Origin: Arctopsyche grandis
Taxonomy: Eukaryota > Arthropoda > Insecta > Trichoptera > Hydropsychidae
Assembly: GCF_051622035.1 (NCBI RefSeq)
Contig: NC_135356.1
Span: 434,001 to 498,000, forward strand
Direction: 5' to 3'
Length of the DNA: 64,000 bases
The notes under the pieces were generated by a model. It saw only the letters and a program-made list of their open reading frames with translations. It did not search any database and was not told the DNA's origin. The first letter of the stretch is position 1; the number at the start of each line of letters is the position of its first letter. Both the position numbers and the translations under genes were made by a program. Shown here one piece after another: positions 1 to 11,400 of this stretch.

Positions 1-719
1 TATGTGGTATGATCTTACAGCCTTTGTATATACTTATGTATAATACTCTTTAACCTTAAGTTTGAACATCCGTTTAATTTTTAACTACTTATGATGTTTT
101 CTCTTAAAGTTATCTCTCATTATTTATGAGACTTTCAATATCTTTGTTGCTCCCGGACTCTACAGTTACATATTCTGTTCAATCCTATCTACTTAACTCT
201 TATCTATTATAATTTATACGAGTTTCTAACACGATTGTTATATTAGACGACACAGTCAATGACCTGTTGAAATCCAAAGTATTACTTTAAATAATCTTTA
301 TTGCTATAGCTGCATTTTGTCTCACGACACGTGTAAACCCTCAAATATTATTATCACTATTTATCTTTATGATTATTTGTGTATCTACTCAATAATGTCT
401 CGATAATACATAAATCAAATACTAAAACTGTCTTACACACGGATGTTGCTCTGTATCTTAATCACTTTGTTATTTACCAAAATGATGTCATTGGTTAAAA
501 CTTATCATTATTTTTTGTATAAATACTCATGTTAGATCTATTGAACCTCACTTGCGATAAAACTTTCTAACTAGTAACTTGTGGTAGCACTTCGAGACTA
601 GTAACTTGTAATACAAATTGGAAAATTAATCTCGTTTATATTTACTGCTATTTAAAGAATATAATCATTTTATGAAATCTGTGACTATTCTATACCATCT
701 CCTACTCGTCCCCGTAACA
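1..719 (+). mobile_element. LTR of a retroelement (fossil), first three bases outside the window
   Basis: The stretch ends in CCCCGTAACA. Its duplicate at 46968-47689 begins TGTTATGTGG, so the whole unit has TGTTA...TAACA inverted ends typical of an LTR of about 720 bp. A TATA-like TATAAATACTC lies near 518. The last ~200 bases resemble, in inverse orientation, the LTR at 8805-9343, so this is a related family with a different U3. No internal retroelement sequence follows; a LINE begins directly. It is a broken solo-LTR-like remnant. The two window copies look about 99% identical by eye because they were copied together in the segmental duplication. Confidence 0.6.
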
Positions 720-1775
720 ATCTGATGCAAATGAGTGTGAAAACAATCACTATCAATTATGTAAATCATTCAATCCTTAACACGTCATCTTCTATTAAGG
801 ATCTTGGTGTAATACTCAATAATAAACTAGATTTCTCTGAACATATTTCTTTTATTACCAACAAAGCATTTAAATCTCTTGGATTCCTACTCGGCTCAAC
901 AAAACCCTTTAATGATCCTTATGTACTAAAATTACTTTATTTTTCCTTTTTAAGGTCTCACCTTGAATTTGCCTCAATTACCTTTTTATTTATCCCATAT
1001 TAATTGTATTGAGAAAGTTCAACTTAAATTTATTAAATCCTTACGCTACCTTTTTCCTACCTATACCCATTCTACTGTTTCCGACATTTTAAAAATCCTT
1101 TCTTTTAACAATCTTTCTGTCAGGCGACGACATACTGATGCTATATTCTTCTTTAAGCTCATAAATGGTTTCCTTGATTGTTCTGATTTACTGAATAAGG
1201 TTAATTTCAGAATCCCAGTTCGGTACTCTAGACGCGTTGCACTATTTTCACTTGATCCTTTCAATACTAATTCCCAAAAATATTCTTATCTGCAGCGCGT
1301 TTATCGTACGTTTAACGGAGAGCTGAATGAGATTGATTCATTTCTTCTCCTATTCTATTTTTCCAATATTTTTATACTTTAGTTTAGTTAAGTAATGTGC
1401 TATTTAATCATATTATAGCTTTCATTCTTTTCCTTTTCATTTGTTTATTTTGTTTTTACCTTTTTCATTTGTTTTATATTTGTAAATTTCAATTTCTTCT
1501 TATATTCTATTTTATAATCTTTTCCCAATATTTTAATACTATAGTTTAATTATGCAATGTTCTACATATTTTGTCATGCCTTTATTCTTTACTTTTTGAT
1601 TTGATTTCCTTATATTTATCTTTTTCATTTTTGTAAAAATCTGTTATTTGACTCGGATGTTACATATATTATTTATTTTCTATTTGTTTTTTTATACATA
1701 TCTATGTACATCCTGTCTGTTGATTTTTCAATAAATAAAATAAAATAAATAAATAATAAAAAACAACTCCAATCG
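720..1775 (+). mobile_element. 3' end of a CR1/Jockey-group LINE, 5'-truncated
   Basis: Two overlapping frames (725-1003 and 963-1382) encode the end of a non-LTR reverse transcriptase. The first has the post-palm motif IKDLGVILNNKLDFSEHI and LLYFSFLRSHLEFASI; the second continues with INCIEKVQLKFIKSLRYLF and a C-terminal block LSVRRRHTDAIFFFKLINGF. One frameshift separates them near 990. From about 1383 comes a T-rich 3' UTR ending in an AATAAAATAAAATAAATAAAT tail near 1730-1765. The catalytic palm, endonuclease and ORF1 are absent, so it is dead. A shorter piece of the same 3' UTR sits in zinc-finger gene C at about 32400-32556. Clade assignment within the CR1/Jockey group is tentative. Confidence 0.75.
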
Positions 1776-2479
1776 TTAACACAGTAAATACAATTTAAAG
1801 TGAGAAAGAGATTATAAACACGAAACTGTACATTGAGACATGCGATATGCATGTTATTACACCAACTTTAATAGTAAAAAATATATAACAGTATTCCTTT
1901 AAATTATGTATAATTGAAGACTTTAAATTAAATTATAATTAAAGGTCATGGAAAGTCTGAGAAGGATGTTGTGTACCACATTGTGTAGCAAAAATATTGA
2001 AAAAAAATGTGAATAAGCACTTTTTGTTTCAACTTGAGACGATTTCACACATGGCACCCCCACCGCTTTAGAATTAAGTGTATTATCTCTAATGCTTTGG
2101 GGTACAGCTTGGTAAATAATAAAATTTTTAATCATCAATACAGATAGTTTAATATATACATATATTTTTCAATAAATAAAATAAAATAACATCTTTTGTT
2201 TTATTAAAATAATAAAAAATAAAATCATAAATTAAATACACAATAGACATCTAAATACTTCTTAATAAATTAATGAAATACAATCAGAAAACATTTTAAG
2301 GAAAAATAAAACAAATACAATATGTGTATTATTGAAATCAAAATATCGAAATTAAATAATACACACAAAAAAATAGATAAAACAACTACCCACACATAGG
2401 GCAATCTATGTGAAGGTAATTTAGGGATACAAAATCTTATTTAACTAAAGGATCAGCCAATTTTATTTCATTTATTTAG
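1776..2479. other. AT-rich spacer, no recognisable gene
   Basis: I see no gene here. A 71-codon open frame on the minus strand (1923-2138) is preserved in the duplicate at 48874-49089 but has no recognisable motif. A second LINE-tail-like string (ATTTTTCAATAAATAAAATA) lies at 2165-2190, suggesting another fragmentary insertion. Confidence 0.5.
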
Positions 2480-3490
2480 AAAAATAAATGCTGCAAGAAA
2501 TATTGAGAACGAAGAAATTGTTGGTGCTTAGCTTTTAAATAACTATTCTGAGGTGACAGTTAGAATATTTAAAGACATTATTTTACATACATATAAATCT
2601 TACAATGCTATATCTCTAATTGATTCAATTTGCACGTACATGGAGACATACTATATAAATAAATATCTAGATTTTGCTCACGCCAAAATATATATGAATA
2701 ATCTTTATTTACACTTTGATATTAACCCTTTAAATACCCTTCGATGTTTTAATAGGTATGCCAAAAATACCCTAGAAAATAATTGTTTTCTAAATATTTA
2801 CGTAAATTCTTGAAAAAGCATTAATAATATAGACATTTTGGTAAAATATTTTATAGAAATATAAAATTATAGATTAGTTAGTTATTGGTTAATATATTGA
2901 AATTTTTAAAATGACCAAAGAAAAAAAAAATCTTAAATTATATCTTATCTTAAAAGGGTCAAAATGTGTTTAAAATAAATAGATCATTTTGAAAAGCCGA
3001 TACATCAGCTCAGGGTATTTTTGGCGATTCTAAGAATGTCGCCATATCGGCTTTAGGGTATTATAAGGATTAAAAAAGCTATATACGGGCGTGATTGTCA
3101 AAATGAATGATGATATTTATGAAGTACCGAGTGAAACGCAAGTCAGAAAGACGTACAAGGTCGATTTGGAACTTGGATATTGCACGTGTGAAAAGGGGCA
3201 ATTTGGCAATACGTGTAAACACCAAACTGGTGTTTACCTATTTCATTTAAACACAAACGAGGAAAATACTTTAGAACATAGATATTTAATGGCTCAACCA
3301 TTCTTAAGTGGAGATGTTTCTTACACAGAAATTTGGCCACATACAGATTAAAAACGCTAGATACGGACATGATTGTGAAAATAGATGATGATAATTATGA
3401 TGTACCGAGTGAAAAACGTATAATGTCGATTTAGCAATTGGAAATTGCACGTGTGAAAAGAGACAATTTGCAATGGCAAAAAACCAAACG
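2480..3490 (+). mobile_element. SWIM-domain MULE-type transposase relic, C-terminal part with a partial tandem repeat
   Basis: Frame 2553-2813 reads MTVRIFKDIILHTYKSYNAI then ICTYMETYYINKYLDFAHA, the helical stretch that in SWIM-type insect transposases precedes the zinc finger. Frame 3091-3351 carries YKVDLELGYCTCEKGQFGN followed by TCKH, i.e. the SWIM pattern CxC-xn-CxH. A second, degenerate copy of this unit follows at about 3355-3480 (again MIVK, VPSEK, CTCEK-like). The two SWIM units repeat at ~270 bp spacing. Stops and frame changes show the gene is dead. The duplicate is at about 49437-50447. Assignment to MULE rather than another SWIM-bearing transposase is inferred. Confidence 0.6.
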
Positions 3491-3879
3491 AAATTAAATA
3501 AATTGGCAGAGAGTCCACATTAATTAAATATAAATTGTATAAAAATATAGGTGAGTACATAAATATATAAAAACATAAACACTAAAATATATGTATATAG
3601 CAAATGGGAGAAAACATACACATGTATGAAAATTACAATGTGACATTCAAAAGTAAATACTACATATATATAAACATTCTTAAATAAAGATCGAATACTT
3701 AAAAAATTAACTATCCAGTGCTAGTAAACACAGATAAACAAAAGGAATAAATTTAAAAAGTTATTTTAACATTAGATAAAATAGACATACAAAAAAAATT
3801 ACTTTATTTTTACATCATACTAGTTGTTCAGTATTTGTAATATAAACAGCTTTACATAAAAGAAAATAATATTTAATTA
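3491..3879. other. AT-rich spacer, nothing recognised
   Basis: Low-complexity AT-rich sequence. I see no coding or repeat signature other than its presence in the duplicate at about 50448-50835. Confidence 0.5.
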
Positions 3880-4180
3880 TTATCAGCAATCTTGTCTGTA
3901 TTGCCATCATCTGTCTTGAAATAGTCGCCAAACTCGCCGATGGCTTCTTTTAACAGAGACAATAATGCAGTATATTTGTCTGCTGTTTGGCCAGAGGAGT
4001 AGCACTACAGGGCTCATCGGTAAAACAAAAGTGATGCTATCTACAAAGACAATTTCTTCAGCAGACGACAAATTGTGAGCCCTTCTCGTCAATGGAGTAA
4101 TGATGACGATGGAAAAAGGCTCTGTTCGCGTTTTAACTATGACACCCTTCTCCCCAAAGACTGCATATTAGCATCTTCTT
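3880..4180 (-). mobile_element. Catalytic-core fragment of the same SWIM/MULE-type transposase, inverted
   Basis: The minus strand reads TRRAHNLSSAEEIVFVDSIT, a motif typical of the first catalytic aspartate region of SWIM-bearing MULE-like transposases (EIVFVDS). A frame change follows and the last part reads as a relic ending near 3880. The core lies on the opposite strand from the SWIM part at 2480-3490, so the original element was rearranged by inversion or consists of two insertions. The duplicate is at 50836-51136 with a nearly identical sequence. Confidence 0.5.
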
Positions 4181-4945
4181 CCAACTTCTGAAAACATTAA
4201 AATATATATGTATGTATATTTTTTCTTTTTTCTAATTAGATATTTTGATAAGTGTTATTTTCACAAGCAGCAAGTGGTAAGAAATAGAATATTAAAAACA
4301 CTGCAATCAAAGCTGCCTCAGTAGGTCGGCTTTTCCAAAAATTCATCTCGGACCTACATAGATTGGTACAAGCTTTTGGCAGTCCTGTATTTAGGGAACA
4401 ATCTGGAATTCACCAGATCTGCCTTGGATTTGGCTTCCAGATTCATATATTTTTTATAGTGAATGAAGAACTTCATTGGGGTTTTAAAATTATCGAAATA
4501 TGTAAAAAAATAGGATTTTCGTTATAGAATGTGAATGGCTATTATGGATGATAATGATCGTCGACAAATTTTCCTGAAAGAAAAAAAAAAGTTTTTCAGT
4601 CAATAATAATTACAGAAAATAATTAATAATTCCCCTACACACGGAAGATATATTGGCATGTGTAGGGAGCTTAAATGTTGTCCTTATTTGACATTCGACA
4701 TTGGTTTGAGTCGACGCTGCTTCAAGCAGACCTCCGTTCGGCCGCAGATCGCAGTTTCGGGAAAGGCCTCGGTTTCAGCATCAGTTTCAGCATCAGCCCC
4801 AGCCACAGCCTTTGCGGTATGCGACCAGAGCTTAATTCTGGTAAATGCGTAAGCAGAAGTTCACTCCGACTTCCGCTTACACTATAACTTTTGTTCCGAC
4901 AGAAAGTGTAGCCAGCGCTGATCCATTAGCAGTTATCATTACTAA
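4181..4945. other. Spacer with a short TTTCAGCATCAG minisatellite
   Basis: No gene recognised. At 4768-4805 a 12-bp unit TTTCAGCATCAG is repeated. The duplicate at 51720-51750 has fewer units, so this is a length-variable minisatellite. The surrounding 4650-4870 block is GC-richer than its flanks and open in two frames, but the frames differ between the duplicates. Confidence 0.4.
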
Positions 4946-5096
4946 GGGCGTGTGCACACTTGTTGGATCGGCCGCAGCGGTTAGCCTCAATACAAATGAG
5001 CGGTAGCCGCAAGTCCGTCAGTGTGGCGGCTATCGCTCATTTATATGAAAGCGGACGTACTGGCATACGCAACGGGCTAGCCGCAACGAAACGGTT
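4946..5096. mobile_element. MITE, right end lost
   Basis: Begins AGGGCGTGTGCACACTTG. The intact duplicate at 51889-52060 shows that the other terminus should be the near-perfect inverted repeat. Here the sequence breaks off at GCCGCAACGAAACGG and passes into an (ATT)n-like run at 5097-5140, so one terminus has been deleted. Confidence 0.65.
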
Positions 5097-6462
5097 AATT
5101 ATTAAAAAAAATTAATTATTAATTATTAATTATTAGAAATAATTATTAAAAAAACCAAATGCTAATTAACAAAAATATTCTTGTTGAAATGATGATTTTT
5201 TTAATATTTTATAAAAACTTCCTTCTATACAACCTCTTCAACATCTTTGATTTTTCAAACCCGTGTTTGTGTGTCAACAGCAACATTTGATATTAGCAAT
5301 GCCAATACCATATGTATGTCAAAAAACTATGAAATTTTAACAAGTTAATTTAGATACGACCATTTATTTAAGCCGAGTTCCCTTATTTTGTCTATCCTCA
5401 AGTGTGTGTGGTTATTAGTTCAAATAATGTTTTCTTTCGAAGCTTTGGGTGTTTTAAGATAATAAAATATAGAAGAGACTTAATAAGAGAAAAATCCCAT
5501 AAATTTCACCAAAACGTCTTTAAGTTTTGATATACTCAGATTACTTTTCGGTTGTGGTCACCAAATGTTAGAACGAGAGTCTGCTCACAATATTTGGTAT
5601 ACAGAAATGAAATGTTATTTATTTATTTAATAATACATGGGACCCATGGGGTTTGACTTAATATAAATATAATAAAATTAAAACAAATTCAATATTCATA
5701 CCGATAATAAGATAAAAGAAAAAAAAACGAAATAAGAGAAAATAACCAAAATATAAGAGAATAAAAATATCTGGGACGGTCGGTAACATAATAACTAAAA
5801 GAAAACAAAAATATACAGAAGATATTGGAAAAGAAGAATTACAAAAATCTTCAAGTTTAAAAAAGACTTTCAGAACTTACTACATTGTTGGGAAGACTAC
5901 ATAATTTTAACCACTCTGTTTGAAAAGAAGGAATTTTTTCGATTTTTATTTTTGGAGTCTAAGATGAGTGTTTTCATTGAACTTAATGAGTTTGGGCATG
6001 GGACAATTATGATGGTTATTTATTAATTTAAAGACTTCGATTAAGTCGCCTCTTATTCTTCTCGTCTCAAGTGTTATTAATATTAGCCAAAATATTTTTT
6101 AATCTTACTCATAAAACAATTTTCATATCAATCAAAGTGCCAGTGACTACACCACTGCATACATGCATACAATGTATGTATGTATGTAACATACGACATA
6201 TGTATGTATATTGTGATCATTCATAGATTTTTAAGCTAATAATACAACTTTTAAATATTTAAAATGAATATTGAGAGTTTGTTTAGTTAAATAATACTTT
6301 AAATTGAAGTCGAAACTATTCCCAAAAACGAGATATATCTAAAAAAAACATTATTCGAAAATTTGTTGAGATAAATCGATTGGTTGGAGGCACGGCAGAC
6401 TGTTTCAAAGATTTTTAAAATTTAAGGTTCCCTTGACACGACGAAAGTTTACCACTACTTCC
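5097..6462. other. Non-coding spacer within the large duplication
   Basis: No gene is visible. It contains an AATTATT-type microsatellite (5097-5150) and TATG/CATA microsatellite blocks near 6165-6215. 5140-6250 pairs with 54015-55165 and 6250-6462 with about 57335-57535. In the other arm the two halves are separated by a 2.2-kb insert. Confidence 0.55.
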
Positions 6463-6810
6463 ATGGGCGCCCGCAGGGGGGGGGGGGGGCACTTGCCCCC
6501 CCCCTGGATTGATTGAAAATAGTCAAATAATGTTATTTTTATTTTAAATCACTTCGTGTTGCATAAAGAAAGTCTGGAGAGACAGAACGACATATCAGGA
6601 AGTGGAAAACGGTGTTTCAGGGAATCTTGGCTAACCCAGTATACTCCATGGTTATCATATTCACCTAGGTTAAAAGGTGCTTTTTGCATTTTCTGTCTTT
6701 TATTTCGGCGACCAGTTCAAAGAGGAATTCAAGGTGCCTTCATTACTGCTCCTTGTACAAAGTACAACGATTTTAATGAATGTGCAGTGTGTATGGTAAG
6801 TATGTAAGCA
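6463..6810 (+). mobile_element. hAT transposon 5' end with TTF-type zinc-finger fragment
   Basis: Starts with GGGCGCCCGCAGGGGGG followed by a complementary CCCCCCCC run, a layout typical of some hAT ends. The frame 6556-6807 reads CFRESWLTQYTPWLSYSPRL then GAFCIFCLLFRR, matching the N-terminal TTF-type zinc finger (as in ZMYM1-like hAT transposases: a WL..Y.WL.YS motif, then C..C). The catalytic RNase-H-like domain is absent. The paralogous site at 57530-57580 lacks this sequence, so the insertion is younger than, or was lost from one side of, the segmental duplication. Confidence 0.6.
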
Positions 6811-6902
6811 CATTGTCGAGTGCTCATATACATATGTAGATGTCTGAAATTGTGTAGAATTGAAATAAAATACGCAATTTTCGAATATTCATTTCACAAT
6901 TT

Positions 6903-7609
6903 AATCATTATTCATTATGGGTATAGGTAGTACTAATATATTAAAATGGAAGCGCGCTTCTGTAATCGATCCACGATTTGTCCATTGGTCTCTACCTGGA
7001 TCGTACTCCACCGTCGATTTTGAAAAAAAAACCTCCTATAATTATAACACACGTTGATTAATATTTACATTAAAGTAGCAAACGATCACACAACATCCAG
7101 TAAAGAAGATAAATTTTTACTGGATTTAAGCTCACCGACGCAAATGATTTTCTCGTCGAAAGCAATCGCATTGTGCATCATCTTTGCTACAGGAAGATTG
7201 GCCACCGATGTCCATGTTTGAGACTTGATGTCAAACCGCTCCACCGATTTAAGAGCCGATGATCCGGCATTTCCTCCAATAGCGTAAATGTAGTCCCCCA
7301 TTGCGACAGCCTGAAAGTTGCAACAAATGGTATTCAGCGAAGACAACTTTATTGTGATGTGTTTGTCTTTAAATCTGAATAAAATGTAAATCGATCAGTT
7401 GTAGGCTTTGTGAATATAACAATGAATTCCTACTGAAAAACTATGTCTTTTTTTGCGTATCATAAATCTCCATGGTTTTAATTTTATCATCAATATTGTT
7501 CACACCTCCAATGACATAAATGTTTTTTCCTAAATCTGTTATTGCGGATTCAAAACGTGTTGTCAACTTATCAGCCACATTAGTCCACGTATTCGTAACT
7601 AAATCATAC
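6903..7609 (-). pseudogene. Kelch-repeat gene, duplicated 3' end (pseudogene)
   Basis: This is a copy of the last three exons of the kelch gene at 57674-64000: 7434-7609 (blades 3/4), 7136-7310 (blade 5, VAMGDYIYAIGGNAGSSALK) and about 6903-7035 (last exon). Splice sites are conserved (acceptors TTTCAG; donor GTGAGT after 7136). It is probably dead. The blade-4 exon is 35 bp shorter than its partner, which breaks the frame and removes the second half of the blade. The last exon has one extra A in an A-run, which shifts its frame. No upstream blades, BTB or BACK domain lie beside it. Blade 5 is full length here, whereas the partner lacks 21 bp, so this copy preserves an ancestral state for that exon. 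Confidence 0.8.
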
Positions 7610-7769
7610 CTGAAATGAAATGACTGTATCATTATTTGCATATTATGTGAAACAAATGTTGTAAAATTAATATTTGTGTAGCATTCATTTTAATTTTATT
7701 ACTTATTTATATCCTCATTAAATATACAAATTATGTATATTTATGCAAATGTTTTGTATATAAAGGGAA

Positions 7770-9343
7770 ATTATTGTTACTATTCTTTCGAAAAGAATTA
7801 TTATGCCGAGAAGTGAAATTATTACTGGAAGAAGAAGTTCAAAATTTTTCTGATTGTTCGTATTTTAGCGATTTTTCTTCTTCTAACGCGATTTCGGATG
7901 CCTCCTCATACGTTTTAGGACAACGGACTTTCAAAAGTAATCTATATTGGGGTATTTATTACTCCTGACATAAATGCTTGTAAAGATAATTCTTTTATCA
8001 TAGCGATTTTACCAGTAAGTTCGGCCTCAATTACCGCCTCTTCTCTACATGAACGTAGAGGATTAGAATCGTGTTCTTCGATACGTTGAGTAAATGTCAT
8101 AATTGACTCATTTGGCTTTTGATTGCATAATTGTAGTTCAGTTAATAGTTTTAGTTTCAGTGAAATTTTCTTTAATAAAAACTTTATAAGTAGGCCAATC
8201 GTTGAGTAAGCGCCTACTAGTGATCAAGTCAGCTTTGCCTGTTACTTTTGATTTTATATATCCGAATATAATAGGTTTTTGAGTTTCATTTGCAAGGTTG
8301 TACGCGTAATCGCAATTTCTAATAAATGAGCTAAGTTCATTTTAATTTCTGTCAAAAGATGTTACAAATTTGAATAATAACGAAAATAAAATGTACAAAA
8401 ATACAAAAAGAAAAGAAAATTAAAATTGAATGAATAAGACAGGGGAAAAGTTTGGGCAATAGATTTCAATGGCTTACTTAAGTAATAATTTCTTCATTTG
8501 GCTTTGTGAAAAATCTTCGTTTTCTCTTTGTGTACTGCTTGCTGCTGGATTTTGCTCGGATCTACGATGAAGTAGTTTTTGTACGTGTTGGCTCTGCGAC
8601 ACGGACTTGTGATGTATCCTCAGGCTCTGCTATTGATGAGTCTCGTTCCGTAGCAAGTTTGAAGTCTCCGCTTAGAGATTCTGGTAGTTGGATTTTTTGC
8701 TGGGTTTGAAGGATGAAAATCCACCATCAATCTAACGGTTGTTCCTTCGTTTAGTAGTGATGTCCAGTTATTCAGCTTTATCCGCACCGCTGCCACCAAT
8801 TTTATGTTACGGGGACGAGTAGGAGATGGTATATAAGAATATTATAGTCACAGATTTTGTCAAATGATTTTATTCTTTTAAAAAGCAGTAAGTATAAACG
8901 ACATTAATGTACAAGTTACTAGTCTCGAAGTGCCACCACAAGTGGTTAAATGAAGGGTCGACAGAGGTATTTATTCAATTTGCGGGATACATATTCAATT
9001 TAACCAATCACAGAGCATGGATACATATGTCTAAATCTGAAAATGACTAGAGTTTAATTTTGAAACAAAGTATTTTAATAACAATCTGGGGGAAGAAGTA
9101 ATAAAACTTAATAGTAATAAACATATGTGTAAATTACAGGGGTTAAGTAATAAGTATGCTAGGGGAGAAGTCAATAAATTGTAGTCGTAAGTCCATGGCA
9201 AACGTTAAAAGTGGAGTTAAAACAATATCTAATAATTTAATAATGTGCGTGGGGCTAAGACAATAATAACTTAAAATCTGGATAGAAACATACGTTGGCA
9301 ATAAAGACCTTTGTGGGGTTGACAATTATCAATTAAGTTGACA
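7770..9343 (-). mobile_element. LTR retroelement fossil: 5' LTR plus start of gag
   Basis: On the minus strand an LTR of about 540 bp (8805-9343) begins TGTCAACTT and ends CCCCGTAACA. It is followed by a leader with AATTGGTGGCAGCGGTG, which may be the primer-binding region, then by gag-like coding sequence to about 7770. The gag part includes GDFKLATERDSS near 8690 and a Gag-type helical block with LNDWPTYKVFIKENF near 8200. The remainder of gag, all of pol and the second LTR are missing, so it is a broken fragment. The LTR and gag start were copied again with the segmental duplication at 33828-34791. Family is probably Gypsy-like, but pol is not there to prove it. Confidence 0.65.
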
Positions 9344-9839
9344 ATGGATCCGTCTTTTCTTTACATATGACCATTGATTTTGAGACACGCATAGATGTCT
9401 TGGAAGTTCCAACCTGTATAAGAGCCGTCTAGTGTGTTAAAATTTTATAAATTGGTTGAAAATATTACTAAATGTATACTTTACCAAATTCAATAGATGG
9501 CAGCAGTCAAAAAAATTCAATATAGGCTAAAATAATTTATAAAATATTACAACTTATATTTATAGTCGAAAACGCGATAGCAAAATCCGCAAAAAAGCAA
9601 CCGCGTACAGGGCATGTTCGCTAAATTTGGTGACGCGGGCAAAGTTCAGTTAATAGACATAGCAAAATTTCATCCAATAAATATAACGCAAGCCAAACAA
9701 TAGATTTGTGTATTTAATTTTTTATTACTCTCAAAACTATTTAAATAAACTGCAATGAGAAGAAATGTCATGAGAAATGCACGCATGCAGCCACAATGTA
9801 AAAATTTTAACAGTATTTATATAACAATTTTTTTTATAT
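9344..9839. other. Spacer, nothing recognised
   Basis: AT-rich and non-coding; it is shared with 34792-35293. No motif was recognised. Confidence 0.5.
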
Positions 9840-10682
9840 TTATTCCAGTATGCAATTTTTTTTATGTTTCTCGAGGTTAGATTTTTGAGTAAATGATTTT
9901 AGACAAATTTCCCACTTGTATGGCTTTTCCCCCGTGTGACATCTCAAATGTGACACAAATGTACTTCTGTGAATAAATGATTTTAAACAAATGTCACATT
10001 TGTGTGGTTTTATCCCAGAATGCATTTTTCTATGTTCCTCGAGGTGAGATTTTTTAGAAAATGATTTTAAACAAATTTCGCACTTGTATGGCTTTTCCGC
10101 CGTGTGAGATCTCAAATGTTTGACAAGTGTATATTTATGAATAAATGATTTAAAACAAATATTACATTTGAACAGCTTCTCTCCAGTGTGTGATCTTTTG
10201 TGTAACACGAGTTCGGATTTATTGGGAAATGGCTTTAAACTAATTTCAGTATTTTTTCGGTGAATTGTTGATAGTGAAGGCTCATCGTTCCAAATAAAAT
10301 TCTGCAGGCTTGATCTTCAAGCCATCGTCTAGCTTCAGTTGAGACGTTTCGTGGCTTCGAAGACAAACTTTTCGAAAGGCGGTCAACGATTCCAGATTGG
10401 TTTTACACGGCAGACACACCGTGTCTGGCAACCCATCGCCTCTTTTAACCTGCAAGATGAAATGAAAAAAAAGTAGGATTGAGCGGTGAAAAGAGTTTGG
10501 TCCACAATAGTTGTAACCTGTAACCTGTAATCAGCACCGACCTGAATTTGACAGCAGGTCCGAATGCTTTGCTCCAGACGCTCTGGATGAAGATCGCCCT
10601 GGAAGATGGAAACGGAGGACTCGGCCGGAGCTGGTCCAAGACAAAGCCTGCACTCCATCGTCCCTGCACTCACCGTCTCCAT
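9840..10682 (-). pseudogene. ZAD-C2H2 zinc-finger gene D1 (decayed)
   Basis: Exon 1 (10542-10682) encodes a ZAD start, METVSAGTMECRLCLGPAP, ending CCQIQ before a GTCGGT donor. A TTGCAG acceptor starts exon 2 at 10449 with VKRGDGLPDTVCLPCKTNLE, giving the second Cys pair of the ZAD. A 14-bp deletion relative to gene A, in the linker after LKIKP, shifts the frame, so the ZAD and the fingers no longer join. The finger frame 9840-10208 has three sound C2H2 fingers and a fourth with Trp in place of the first Cys (YKWEICLKSF) and a last ligand Cys. Such proteins act as nuclear DNA-binding regulators; this copy probably cannot. D2 and D3 carry the same 14-bp deletion. Confidence 0.8.
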
Positions 10683-10822
10683 CGTGACAGCAACCAGACG
10701 ACTCGACTTCGCCTCGCTATTTTTTTTTGGTCTAAATTTGGCACTAGTTATACCAGAGAAATATTAGGCAACAAATTATTTGGTTGTTTTATAATTCCAA
10801 AAGTGGTCTGTAAAACGGTTCG

Positions 10823-11005
10823 GTGATTGCTAGTCAAATGTGAACCAGTCACAGGACAACCGGTCACACTAAAACTGGTCACACCCTAAAATCGGTTAAC
10901 CAGTTTTCTCGTGGCCAGTTTTAGTGTGACGGGTGATCACGTGTGACCGATCTAGAGCGACCGGTTGTCCTGTGACTGGTTCACATATGACTAGTAGTCC
11001 GTTTA
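10823..11005. repeat. Long imperfect palindrome of the GGTCAC repeat family
   Basis: The left arm has GTGAACCAGTCACAGGACAA and CCGGTC; the right arm has the complement GACCGG, TTGTCCTGTGACTGGTTCAC. Between them are ACTAAAACTGGTCACAC-type units. The outer flank, GGTTCGGTGATT, recurs at the ends of related blocks near 22020, 29560, 42450 and 45055, marking an inverted-repeat element family. Copies are at 36283-36465 and, inverted, 44870-45060. Confidence 0.6.
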
Positions 11006-11187
11006 CCCTGTAAAACAATGAAAAATTTATCAGTAATTAATTATAAACTTGATCAGTAACTTATTCTAAATAATCAGTAGAATATAATAAACGATCAGTA
11101 ATGTATTCATTTTTGTTCAGTAAATAATTATTTAATAATAAAATATCAAGTATACATATTTACATATATACTCGATACTTTATAATA

Positions 11188-11400
11188 TATTGTGGCGGCT
11201 CGCTATACGACATGGTCGAGTTTGGTCACCTTCGTGCGAGTGGGGACCAACTCGATTATGTTCGGAGCTAGCCACCTCACTCTGCCTTCAGCTGTCATAA
11301 ATAAAACACGTGCATTCAACATGCCAGTCGTCTCATTCGTTCATCCCTCATATTCCAGGGAAAAAAATCAAAGTCGACGGAGTCGTATATGACCCTTTGG
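11188..11400. mobile_element. TGTGGCGG-ended short element, second end altered
   Basis: It starts TGTGGCGGCTCGCTATACGA and continues with GTCGAGTTTGGTCACC. A complete version with both inverted ends lies at 44497-44709. Here an AATAAA-bearing stretch follows and the opposite terminus is not evident. A copy is at 36658-36867. Confidence 0.4.

Noticed and set aside
4658-4887. Ser/Ala-rich small protein over the TTTCAGCATCAG repeat
   Set aside because: Frame and length differ between the two duplicates and no motif is present.
10548-10826. Open frames antisense to the ZAD exons of D1, D2 and D3
   Set aside because: They are shadows of the conserved ZAD exon and intron; no codon or motif support.
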